Assembly (NCBI GenBank): GCA_019009955.1
Contig: CM032228.1
Span: forward strand, 201,548,501-201,612,500
DNA: 64,000 nt
Direction: 5' to 3'
Source: Riptortus pedestris
Lineage: Eukaryota; Arthropoda; Insecta; Hemiptera; Alydidae
The notes under the pieces were generated by a model. That model had not been told where the DNA came from. It was given only the letters and a program-made list of their open reading frames with translations, and searched no databases. How positions within the stretch are numbered: position 1 is the stretch's first letter; every line of letters begins with the position of its first letter. Position numbers and translations under genes: made by a program. Below are positions 1-13,100 of the stretch, piece by piece.

Positions 1-118
1 ACCACCCTTTTCTAGTCAGGGTGGGACTAACGATTTTATTTAATGAGTTCGTCTATAAATAAATTCCTGTTGCCCAGGCGGGAATCGAACTCTCCCTTCT
101 AGGTTTATAATATATTCG
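1..118 (-). mobile_element. tRNA-derived SINE (family S1), minus strand, cut by window start
   Basis: Read on the minus strand it carries a Pol III B box (GAGTTCGATTCCCGC) followed by the body shared with the full-length copy at 55840-56068, ending here in CCACCCTGACTAGAAAAGGG. The rest of its tail is before base 1. Confidence 0.65.
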
Positions 119-168
119 TCTGAACTATATATTTTCTTGCGATATTGATAAACTATTTTATATTAAAG

Positions 169-377
169 GACTTGCCGCTGTTCTCTGAGAAGATCTACCA
201 CTGCTGTTACTTGTGGTTCTACATGATTGGCATGTACAACTTCCACTTAAATCGGGATAGCCTAGACAAGATGCTCCGGATCATCGGCAAAGGTTTTTAT
301 AAGTACTCCACTCTTTTCACCGAAGCCGAACGTCAAGGCATTGCTGAGGACACAAGCTTCCTTCAAAAATTTAGAAA
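169..377 (+). CDS. Odorant receptor exon a (end of TM2 and first intracellular loop)
   Basis: The acceptor is ATTAAAG just before 169 and the donor is GTATAA at 378. It encodes DLPLFSEKIYHCCYLWFYMI and onward to FLQKFRK; the last codon is split (aa|g). The frame stays open upstream to 145 and downstream past the donor, but the joined reading fits the next exon exactly. The pyrimidine tract before the acceptor is weak, so the 5' edge is the least certain boundary of the gene. Confidence 0.82.
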
Positions 378-3300
378 GTATAACTTTTTATGTCATACGT
401 TTGCGTACATTATATTTAAATTGTGTGTTATTGCTGATTTAGCAGGTTATTCTCAGGGGAAATTTGCTATTGAGGATTACCTCGTGACGTATTAATTCAG
501 GAGGATATTTTCGAATAATTTCTTCAAATATGTTTGAAGGAGGAGTTGGGTTTTAGAGAAGGAGTAAAGTGTAAATATCTCCGGGAAATGAATCGGATGG
601 AACGATGTTATAAAACTAATGTTGCAAATATAATATTTACAACTATCGTTCTCCTATATTTTTGTATAATTCGAAAACTACTAGAGCTATTACTAATTTT
701 CATTTTTCAGACTAGTCCCACTCCACCTCATCTCAATTTAACTATAAGCCAACGAATCACATAACGTCTTGCCCCAACTTTAATTACAACCACCATGAAG
801 AAATGTTCTATGTCTACAGACCTCAATTTTTATTTGTGTTCCATTTAGCGTCCATGATGTGGTAATATGGCTAATTGAGGACGAGTTATCTACAGGTTAC
901 CACCCTTTTGAAGCCGCAGACTACTAAGGATTTTATTTAATAAGTAATAATAAGAAATTCCTATTGCTAAGGTGGAAATCGATCCCACCAATCTAGGTTT
1001 GCCTAATGAGCTAGTGACTAACGCCTTATGAGTGAAGCCCCACTTTTTTATTTGTCCAATCCCTTAATCAATATTTAGTGATTTCATGTAAAACTAAATA
1101 TTAATTCCGTAACACCTAAAATCAGACAAAGAGGAATGGGGAATTAAGAGTAAAAGTAAAACCCAAAACATGGGTTGTTTTATCCTTCATTAGGATAAAG
1201 AAATAAACGTAAATAGATGTTATATACCAAATGAAAAAAAAAAAAAAAAAACCTGAACAATTTAATTGCAGAACTATTATTATATTTAACGTGAACTCAC
1301 AATCACAAACACCTACAATTAAATCATCAACTTCACTTAAAATATGTTAATTAACCTTTCTAAACATATGTCCATCACCCACAGGAGAGTACAGAACGTC
1401 CTGTCCCATCCTCCTTTCCATCTATGCTTCAGTCTTTTACTGTAAAAGTCCGTCACTCAGGGGCTGCATAAACTAAGCAGATTTCCCACGTGGAGTGATA
1501 CAATAGAGAAATCTCCATACCGCACAGTTACGGAAACGAATACAACCGATATTAGCCGATTTCATCTCGTCCGTTATCCACACACACTTAATAAAATTGC
1601 AAATATCTCGGTTAATATTCAATATAGAGAATAAATGTATATATTATTATCTATAGTAAATTTAATTTACAATAAGGTTGGTTCTATATAATTTTGCGAC
1701 CCGATGTAAAGTAACGGAGATATTTCGAATTTTCGAAATTCCCCTCTCACAACCCCCCCCTCCCAATGGTCCGATTTTAGCCGTTAACGAGCCTGATCTT
1801 CGTTTTTACATGAAACGATTAAATACCGAGTTTGGTGACGGTTAAATGGGGAAGAAGGGTAGACGTTCTTCCACTCTAGAGGTAATATTTTTCACTTCTT
1901 CCTTTATCTTGCTTCTCGACAGCTTCTTTTCCACCTCTGCTTCTTCTGTGTGTTTTAAGTGTGGTTTTAGATCTCTTTATTTTCCTATCTTTTACTACCG
2001 GTAGAATTGTCCCCAGGAATATTATTCCGTATAGGGTATTTCAGGTCATGGCGGTCACCAAAGCCCGGAACTATTTTACTTGTTGGGGTCAAAACATTCT
2101 ATTTCTAACAGATTACTCTATCAGTAGTTCTCATGAGTCTCTATCAGTAGTACTCATGACATCTCCTTAACGCCGAAGACCGGTGATCCAAATACAGTCT
2201 CCTTTCAAACACGGCTTCAAGGTGATCCTTTCGGGTTCCTTATTTTCAAGTTCTCTTGTCCTATGTTTTCACTCACAATAAATCATCTGCATCTTCTTAT
2301 TTTTCCGAAAGGTATTTTTCACCTGCCCGAAATATTGCCATGCTTGGTATAAATGTTGATTCAACTTAGCAGAAAGGTTCTTAATTTTTTGCCAAATTAG
2401 AGTTCATCAAGGCTGTAACCGCAATCCAATGGATTATTTCTAAAGGCTAGGAATCCAATTTTTCTTTAAAATTGGCTTTGCAATGTGGATAACACTCTTG
2501 CCCTACAATTGCCTAATAGGCCTGTGGAAACTTGTGACTCAAAGCTATCAGCTATTTCGAGACGCTTAGCGTTTGCGAAATATAATGCATGAGAGTTGGT
2601 AAAACTACCCCATCTCTTAAAATATGTTTGGTTATATCGATGTTCGCATTGTACACAAATTTGAATGAAAACATTTTTTTATTAGAACTACCATTGTAAG
2701 AAAGCACCAGGATGTTGTTTCTGAAATAGGTTCAACAACCCCTTTCGCCCCAAACTATCGAGCTCAATATTTAGTCCTCGAGTTACTCTTTGGTACTCTT
2801 CGTGGGCCCAATACACATAACGGTCTTTTGCCTCATTTGCATTTAATATTATATTTTTCCCTTGAAGCTTAACTTAATCTACAAAAACGTCCTTAAATTA
2901 CCCAAAGTATGAAAATTAACCACAACAATCTCCAGTTTCAAAATGCCAAAAGCAAGAATCGCTTTTTCTCTCTAAAAGAACACACCGATAACCTAAAATT
3001 GCAACCTAATATTCCCAAACCCCTTAAATTTTGAGCTGCTTTGTTCTCTAGTCCTGATTTTATAACTTCTTCGGGCTCAAATTACTCTGCCCATGTATCT
3101 ATTTTTAAAATTAACATTTGTTTCTTTTTTATGTTAATAGAAAAGGGATTACCATTATTGACATCAAAAACTGAGAATATCAGTAATCCCAATATTCACC
3201 ATTATTTCTGATGATTCCCTGCTGATGCTCGTTCGGCTAATCGGTTTCATTCCATTTTTCCAAATTCCATAATCACCCTACCATTTTCTGAAATTCTGAT

Positions 3301-6300
3301 TCGGATTTATGACTGAACCATGTTAATGTGTAACGAAAATTATTAATGGAGCATACTCTAAACAGCTTAAAATTTAATAAAAGTTCGTCACACAGAGGCT
3401 GCTAAAACTAAGCAGATTTCCCTCGTGAAGTTTAGTAATCGATAGATCGATACGTGAATAAATACAAACGGAACTAAGAAATGTTTCAGTCAATTTCAAT
3501 AACCTGCTGACAGGAAGCATTAGAAATGTAAACAAACAGATCGGCTAGCCTCACACAGGAAAGAAAAATAACTGATAACAGATACCCCGGGAATTCATTT
3601 GAGGGTGAATGGTGATGGTATTATTTTTGCAAGGCTTGACTTTGCACAATATTTTGACATTTACCCGTCCCAGTGTTTAGGGTTGATACCCGTCGTTGCT
3701 GTGGATTTGTTAATAATAAAATTAATTAATTAGCTATAGGTTTTAGCGTATATTTCGTTTATAATTGGGTATACGAAAAAAGCGTATATAACAAAAGTTA
3801 CTCTAAATACCAAAATCCACAACTTTTGTTATGTTCCTATTGGCCGAAAAACCAATAGGAAACGAAATATCGCTATTTTTAATTTCCGGCTTCCCTTATT
3901 GCCCCCACTCCTGTTCGTTTCAGAGAATATTAATATAGCCTAAAGTCTAAGTTGGGTTAGCAGTAATATACATACCAAGTTTCATAAAATTCGGTTCAGC
4001 CGTTTATGCGTGAAAAGGTAACAAACAAACAAATAAACAAACATACATGAAAGAAACAAAATTTAGTTATGGTGTCTATGATATGTGAAACGAGAAATTA
4101 TCGTGAAATTTCGTGAAAAAAATCAATGTACAGACAGAGGTTACAATTATATACATATACTAGCTCAGATACCCGGCTTCACCCGGGAATTCATTTGAGG
4201 CTGAATGGTGATGGTATTTTTTTTTACAAGACTTGAATTTGCACAATATTTTGACATTTACCCGTCCCAGTGTTTAGGGTTTATACCCGTCGTTGCTGTG
4301 GATTTGTTAATAATAAAATTAATTTGTTATGTTAGACTTCACTGTCCTCCATATTGTTATATTTCCCGTCCCTTGTGCATTATGCATAGATTTGAATTAT
4401 TAAGGAAAAAATAATAACATAGATTTGAATTAATTTTTGCAGGTGAGGTACCTGGTAGTTGATATTGAAATGAATTGTTGAGCATATCAATATCTCTACG
4501 CATATTACTTGCTTCATACATTGTTCCCGAAAAAATGTATAAAACAAAAGTTACTCTAAATAACAAAGTAAACAATTTTTTTTTTATGTGCACGTTTGTC
4601 GAAAAATAAATAGACAATGAAATATCGCGAATTTTTATTTCAGGCCTCCCTTATAACCCCCACTCCCGTTTAACCTAACATTTTAATATAGCTTATAATC
4701 ATGGAAGAATTAATGCTAATTGACATACCGAGTTTTTTTAAGTTTCGGTTCAATCGTTAGCGCCAAATAAAATAGTTGACTCCCGCATTAGTTTATAGTG
4801 TATATGACGTTTATACTTTGTTAAAAGACAAAAATGAATATAACAAAAGTTATTCTAAATAACAAAATAAACAACTTTTGTTATGTGCATATTTGCAGAA
4901 ACCCGAATAGAAAACGAAATACCACTATTTTTAGCTGATTTCCCTGAAGGAACCTTATGGTTTATCTAACAACTAAAAATCTGTAAATTCATCATCCATT
5001 CAATCTACTTAAAATCAAGAGTCTAATAAAATTTAAATTATCTTGCCATGTTACAGGTATTTCAGTTCCTTTATTATCTTCAGCGCCTTGTACATGACAT
5101 GGGTTCTACCATTGATCAAGGTTTGGTTGACTGGTAAGCTGAGCACGGTGTCGAATAGCACGGTACCTTACAACACCAACATGCCGCTGTCTATGTACAT
5201 ACCTATCGATACCAGCACACCATCTCGCTACATAGCTCTCTACTTGTCCGAAGCCATATTCAGCATCTACATCGGTCTGCTAATCCTCAGCATAGATTTG
5301 ACCATCGTCAGCTTCATACATATGCTCACTACGCAGGTTAATGTGCTCATCCGGTCTGTCAACGAGGTATGTAACATCGAACACTCAATTAACGTTAGTA
5401 AACGATTAGGTATTGAGAATGAAAAAAAATTACCAGTCTGTACGTATGTAAATAATTTGATACCAATTATAGTCATGATTGGATCAAATTGAAATACAGA
5501 ATATCAGTTCAATAAAACCTGGGTCGTAAACACCTATAGAGTTTATACTATATATATAGACAGAGAGAGAGAGCTGCCAGTGCCCTAAGGGCTAAAGCGT
5601 AGATACAATACATCTATCTATCTCTATCGTCAGTAATCTGTAGGTGAAATATGTGCAGGCTCGATCCCCGACAAGGGGAAACATTAGTTCCATACCAGAG
5701 CGCGTTAGTATCGCAGCGCTTGTGGATCATCGGAGGTCTAACGACCAAATGCGACTGACAGTCCCTTGGGGCTCTTATGATGACTATGATTCTCAAAGCT
5801 CCCGTCCCCAGGCAGGCTGAGAAAGGCCCTTCGGGTGCAATGAAGTCCGTCAGCCTACAGGTGACGACTCATTTTAGGTCCTCCTTGGGTAACGGGTTTG
5901 TACGTCCAGTTGATCACTTTACGTTAAACAAAAAGTCTTTCTCAGAGAGGGGGGGATTAATAACCCCGCTCTTTGGTTTCTTTTATCAGTTTAGTACACA
6001 CTAACCATACGTACCAATCTACCAATTGTCCTCTATGTTTTAGTGTTGGACAGGAAAACTCTATTGGTATTTAGGCTTTATGAACAGCCCCTTACCCATC
6101 TCTTGATTCCTTGTCTCCTTTGCAATCACACAACACAAATATATATAGACGGACCTCGACTAGTCATTAAATAGGTGGGATCAGTAGGCATTAAAAGACA
6201 TTTTTTAACCATGAGTACCAACATTTTTCCAGATAAAGGTAATTTCTTAATAACTAAAAGTAATTGTTCTTTCTGTTTCAGCTGAAGGAAAGAGCGAGGC

Positions 6301-9300
6301 AAACTCTGCCAAATAAAAAGGATGATAATCCAAAATCTGCCATTAGCCAAGTATGTTTCTATAAAGCATTTGTTGAAAATATCCAGCATCATCAGGTTTT
6401 GATCGAGTAAGCATTTATACTCACCCAGTGATATAAACCGTTCATTAACAAATGAAAACAAATTTCTATATCCGGTTTTTCAAAGATATAAAATAATACG
6501 GTCATTACTTTGGAACACCCACGGACGTACGTACGTACGTACCTCACATACCCTCTCCGATTTATCCCTTCCTTTAAAGCCTCGTTAAAAATGTGTTGAA
6601 ATTTCAGCTGAACATCGCATGTTTAGTGATTATAAATTACTTGATGTGAAAATAGTATGGTTATCTGAGAACACACAAAAGGAAAAACAAAAAAAGGTCC
6701 GTCACGCAGGGTCTGCATAAACTAAGCAGATTTTCCTCGTAAAGTTTAATAATAGATAAACCTACATACTGCTAACACAACACTACTATGAATATTAAAG
6801 TAAATAAATACAAATGGTACTAAGAAATCTTTCACCTCCCGGCGGGAAGGATCTCAAATGTATACAAACAGGTCTGCCAACGGCTCACAGGAAATAAATA
6901 CAATTACTGAAACATATTCGAATATAGCATATTAATTTTGTAATTTATAATGAGTCAGAATAATTTTTATCTCAATCAATAAAATTTTAGTAGCCGAAGA
7001 ATTTAAGGCGGGGGGAGGGGGGGGGGGAGCACAAGAACATATTTGCATGTATCTCGTATAATAAACGTCTCTGAAAAACAATATTTTGGTATTTAAGCTT
7101 CGAATAATGTGATTTACTATATAACAGAGTAGTGTTTATGTAACATGAGTAGAAGTGGGGCTGAAAACTGAAAACTGCAAATATCTCGGTGGCTGAAATT
7201 GGATCAGTGAGAGGGGGGGGGGGTTAGAGGAGGGGATTTTCGAAACTCAAAACATCTCCGTTACGTAGGATCGAAAGATTATATAGAACCAAACTTATTA
7301 AACATTAAATTATCTATAAATGTTGTTCTATACATAGTTTTCGTATAATGAGTATTAACCGAGATTTTTGGATTTTATAGTTTTCCACTTTCAGTAAACC
7401 CCCCACTCCTACTCGTGCCATATTAATAATAAGCTGTTATATCATGAAACACTTCATTACAAGGTTAAATACGAAATATTATTTTCAACAAGCCTTTATT
7501 ATACGTGATAAATACAAATACGTCCGGTTGACACCCCCCCCCCGCCTTCTTTTGTTCTTGGATTATTAAAATCTGAGTGCTTTAGATAAAAATTATTCTG
7601 ATTTATTACAAAATACTGCACTAGCTATAGTAAATAGTTTTCAATAAAATTAATGAGTTATATTTAGATATATTTCATTAATTGTTCTTCTTTATGATCT
7701 AGGAGAATTCTATCTATTCAGCGCTGCGAATTTGGGTGCCCTGTTTGTTTACAATTCAGATACTTTCCGTTGTAGATACTTTTATCTTGTAAATTGACTG
7801 AAAATTTCTTATTCCTGTTTGTATTTATTCACTTAACATTCATGGTGGTGTTACCAGTATGTAGATTTATTTGTTGTAAACCTTCCCGTGGGAAATCTGC
7901 TTATTTTAAGCGCCCCTGCGGGACGGACTTTTCTACAACTTGTGAAATGAAAAGCGCTTCGCTTTAACTATAAATAGAATTTAATTTCTTTTGAGAAAAT
8001 TTGTCTCCACTAGCTCTGAAATTACAATAAGAAAATAGTCATTTTCATATCGTTATATGATTTTTTCGACTAAAAACACCATTCGAGCGCAAATGCCAAA
8101 ATAAAAAAAATAATTGTCAAAAATTAGCTTTTAACGTCTAAACTATGCGCTCAACAAAAAAGTAGTAGATTTAAGGGTTGGACAGAATCAAATTTTCTTC
8201 CTAAATACATTATAGACAGGCAAGACATTCAAACTATTATTAAGGAAATTACATGCATCCTTATCACGCTTGCAATTAAGCATATTATTATTATTGTAAC
8301 AAAATAAAAAATAAAAATAAAGAGAACTTTTTAACATCTAGGGCACTCTGAATAGTATGGTAACCATCTAACGTACTACATTACTCAAATACAATACATA
8401 AGATTTGAAACTAGCATGGTGGAACTAATATTTTAATTATTGCAAAGTATATTATTTCAAGAGCGACCTCTTCCCACAGGTACCAACAGGCTCTGCAAAA
8501 GCTCGTCGACCTGTGGTTCCTCATACTCTTCGTAGGCAGTGGCGTTACCATCGGTGTCAGCGGATATCTCATCACTACTGTAAGTCAAAACTATCTTAAC
8601 TTTCATTTACAAGTATTTTCTTTGTTCTTCTAAGACTCCATCTGCTTTCTCTATTTCGGTTAATCGTATGCAAGATCAATGCCTTGTTTGTAGAAGACAA
8701 CATTATATTTTTATTGTCTCACATGAAATATGCATAATTTGTTCTTTGTGGCGGTGTTAGCGCGATAACGTTTGAATTGAATATTAATTCAAGTTACATT
8801 GCTCTTAAACCGCAATATATAAACTTATATATTTTAAATAAAATGATCAGGTTTAATACCCTAATCAGGAAAATCTATGTAGTGGGGGCGGTTAAAAAAA
8901 CTGTAAATATCCCCATACCCAGTTGAATTAACCTATATTCGCGTAATTTTTCTTTTGTTTCTTATCCATGGGATGCTCAATAAAAGATTCCATACAAATA
9001 TAAGGCGACATTTGTGATTTTAACTTTACACCACTTCTTATGACTCCCACTTAGATGAGTCCCAAATGGAAAAAATATATTTTACTAGCCCTTCAAAATG
9101 TTGAAATACCCAGTTCATTCTCATTGATCTTAAACTAAATACAACACTTTCTCAAAATTGAATACAGTACAAGGAATATCGCTGAGTGCGCAAGTAGCTC
9201 CTACGGGAATATGGTTACTTCACCTACCCAATCCCTTTCATTTCCTTCAACTAGGCATACTTTAAACGGCTAGTATAGAACTGAACTTTCTTTCAGATGA

Positions 9301-10128
9301 AGATAACGTCTGGACGCAGCTTATTCGGTTTATTTATGAACCTAATGTACTTGACTTCCACAATGACCGTCATGTTCATATACTGCTCGTTCAGTGAAAA
9401 TCTGGCGTCTTCAGTGAGTACAACTCCTTTTGGCTAATTTATTAAGCTTATTGCAATTCTTTCCAGATAGAGATATTTCATAAGTCATGCCCAGAGATGT
9501 GACTGAGATTCATATAGAAAAATTACACGTTTAAACTATGCTAGCACAAGCTGTCAGCTACCTAGCAAAAGCAGTCCTCTCTTTGGATATTTATTTATCT
9601 CTGTATTTGTAAAAAGTCCATCATGCAGGCTTTGTAAACTAAGCAGATTTCTCAATTGTTGGTGTGACACATTAAAGATTTCATCTGACCATTTGTCTCT
9701 ATTTCTAAGCAAGAACCCGATGAATAGAAGTGGGTGATTACTGATGGCTGATAACAAGAAAGTACGAATAACTTTGAGTTACGAGAACATGTATAGGACA
9801 TCGACATTCATAGTTTCAAAAAGACTGGATCTATAACATTTTTAGGCCCACCTCATAACAACGGAGATATTTTGGATTTTCGAATTCCCCCTCTAAACAC
9901 ACCAATCATGGTCCAATTTCAGCCATTAACGAATATGATCTTTAGTACTAAATTATGGTTTCAAATAGAGAATAATATCCATGATAATAAATTATATGGT
10001 CCAAGATGTTTTGAACAAACATCCGTCTTCAGGAGAAGGGAAATATAAATGGTTAGTGAAGCCTCACTTAGCATATACCTTTATTATTAACTCCTAAACA
10101 ACGCTGGGTACCTTAGCGTTATATATAA

Positions 10129-10191
<63 letters not shown>

Positions 10192-13100
10192 GAACGGGCC
10201 GCATTTTCGTGTTCTCCAGGGAAGTATCCATAGACATTTGATGACATTTTTTGAAAATAGCATCATGAGTACAACTTCAATAGCCGATTTTCCTTAAGGG
10301 AAATTTACTAAATTTTGGAAAGGAGTAGTTCACTCGATATTATTATTATGTTATATTATATTATGTACACCCGTTATTATGAGTCGAATCGAAAAATTAT
10401 ACACGTCCAATCTTGTTTCAAAATTTATAGTAAATAAATTACTATAAATATTCTTATATACAGTTTTTTTTATATATGGAAAAATAACCAAAATATTTGC
10501 ATTTTATAGTTTTGGAAATGGAGGGATGGAATTTGAAAATTCAAAATTTCTCCGTAATTAAGAGTTGGATCATTAAATGTTATAGAGTCAATCTTTAACT
10601 GCTGATTTTCTCATTTTTATCTTATACATAGCTTGAATATTAAGCGAGATACTTCCTTGTTTCCAGTCTTCGTTAAAACCTCACTTCTACTCATCAGAAT
10701 TTCATTTTTAAATATAAAATAGATGGTGATGTTCACTTATGTGTCATACCAGAAGGTGGGAAATCTCCTTAGTTTACGCAACCCCCGCATAACGGCTTTT
10801 TTTCCCCGCGAACAGGTATCGGCAACATCGTTTCTGTTACCATCCAGTGAAAATGCCCCAAACTTATTAAGAATATGGTTTTCGACCGACATATATATAT
10901 ATATATATATATATCCTCAAGAGATGTCATTGAAAATGTCTCCTCAATCTATACATCCAGTCCTGGGTTATCTACGTGTATTCGGAAAAGTAGGCTTGGC
11001 CTCATATTCTTTTTTTAAAAAAATCATGAAAAGATCTAGAGATTTATGAATTCACTTCTATGCTATGTTTTGGCCACAGGCATAGGAAATGAGATGTCAT
11101 ATATCACTTTCAGAGGATGGTTTGTTTATTTGTTATTTATTAAGGTTCACTTTGTGCTACTATTACGAATTTGTTATCTACAGGTTTACCACCCTTCTAT
11201 AGCAATGGAGGGACTAAGGTTTTTGTTTAATCAGTTCATCACCCACCAACTTCCCTCTGCCCAGTGGGAGTCAAACCCAACCCCCTAGGTTTGCCAAGTG
11301 GGGTTAAGACCAATGCCTTAACATGGCTATCTTTTGCGCCCCGTTTGTTATATAATTTACTTGGGAGTCTGTTGACATCATATTTCCTTCTTTAACATTG
11401 AACTTGGTCATTTGCAGAGCGAAGAATTCCAGAACGCCCTTTACAGCACCTCGTGGCCAGATCGAGACAAGCACCTCAAACAAAATTTAAGACTGGTCCT
11501 TTACTACAGCCAGCAAAAGGACTTCAGGCTGAGAGTGTCTAAGATCGCCGTGTTCTCCCTTGACGTCTATTCTCAGGTAGTTAACCCAAACATCATAACT
11601 GGTCAGATCTAGGCTTGTTCGTAAAACAAGATTTGAAGCTAGTGCTTGTCTGTACCTAGCACAGGAGCTATAGACCTGTGATTGATGCTTTCCCTCTAGA
11701 TGTATCCCCCCTAGGTAAGCCTATATTTAAGGAAAGATTTGGAGAAGCCTGCATACATGCAGTGAGGCAACGCCCAACTTGCCTTACGGAGAGTATACAA
11801 GAGATTATAAAAAGACTACGCCACTAAAATACTTGGCGCAACTTCCTCAATGACACAACGCAGTATGGACTTTGGGACATCGCTCTTTGTTCCCTCAAGC
11901 CCGATGTTTATAGCACCCCTGACACTCGCCATCTACAGAGAAGTTGTGTACACAACAATCATTCAAGCAAGCCATGCTGTCGTAGTTGAAAATGTACAGT
12001 TAACATTTTTAAAAAGCCTATTGCTTCTTCCTATAAATACTCCATAATCATATTTAAGGTTAGAGACATTTAGTAGACAATTCAAGCTGGAAATATTCAA
12101 GCGTACTTTAAATTGATGGTTTAAAATCCTCGTCTTCTTTAGAAGATTGTTGGAGCTGTTATAAAACAGACGAATGCCATTTAGATGGGTGCGAGAGCTA
12201 AGTGAAGTAATGTACTCCATTGGAGCTGAGGATGTATGGAAATCACAAGACCCGGGCTTACTTTTAAGGTAAGAGATGACGTTGCTGCAAATTAGACAAA
12301 TCGTTCTTTAAGTTTGAGCCCACTTCCTCCTGTCCATTATATAATTCTAAAGAACACGCAACGCCTGCCACAACTCAGGAAAACTTCAAGACGGTATCAG
12401 GTTTTGAATTCACTAGATTGGGACAATCGACGTGGAATTAGCTGTCAAAAGGCTAAAAGAAGTATTAATTGAGGAGATTGGAATATATGCTCGCCTAATC
12501 CTGCAGACACTCCTGATGACGAAATTGATGTGACATAGGATGTCCCCAAGCCTCAGAGCTCGGACCACTTCTGAGGACAGTCCTAGTAGATTGCCTACTA
12601 AAGCAAAGGTTCCCGAAGATTGTTACCTTTCTTGGCTTCAGTTCTGACCAAAACCAGAATCCTCAGCCATAAATTGATAGTATTTTATTTAATTTCTTAT
12701 TAACTGCTGAATTTCAGTAGGGAATTCACCGAAAAGGTGTAGAAATCACAAGAAACTCGTGGTTTTAAAATTAGTTATACATTTATTTACAATTGTTACT
12801 GGAATCCAGGCTCTAGGTTTGCAGTGGCCATTGTTCCTAAGAACCCTGATAGTTTAGTTGAATAGATTAAATCTCATGATTCTGTTTTTTTATAACACCC
12901 ACAAAGTAATAATTCTTTGAAAGCCTAATAGCGTATCCCCTACGTATGCTAAATTAAATTCAAATCCAGGATTAACTAAGGAGGTAAGTATATTGGGTGA
13001 TTTTTTATTCCAAAAATAATTGAGCTGGGAAATGGACAGAAATTTTACTATATTATCCCACATAAGTTGTTCTACTATTCGACAGTAAATCATACCCCTG

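Noticed and set aside
1..118. tRNA gene near the window start because of a good B box
   Set aside because: The B box belongs to a SINE body shared with other copies; no acceptor stem or anticodon arm can be formed.
6126..6461. 111-codon open frame on the minus strand
   Set aside because: It is the antisense shadow of odorant receptor exon c; the plus-strand reading has splice sites and family motifs.
6522..6543. ACGT repeat as a regulatory site
   Set aside because: Short simple repeat (ACGT)n inside an intron, no further support.
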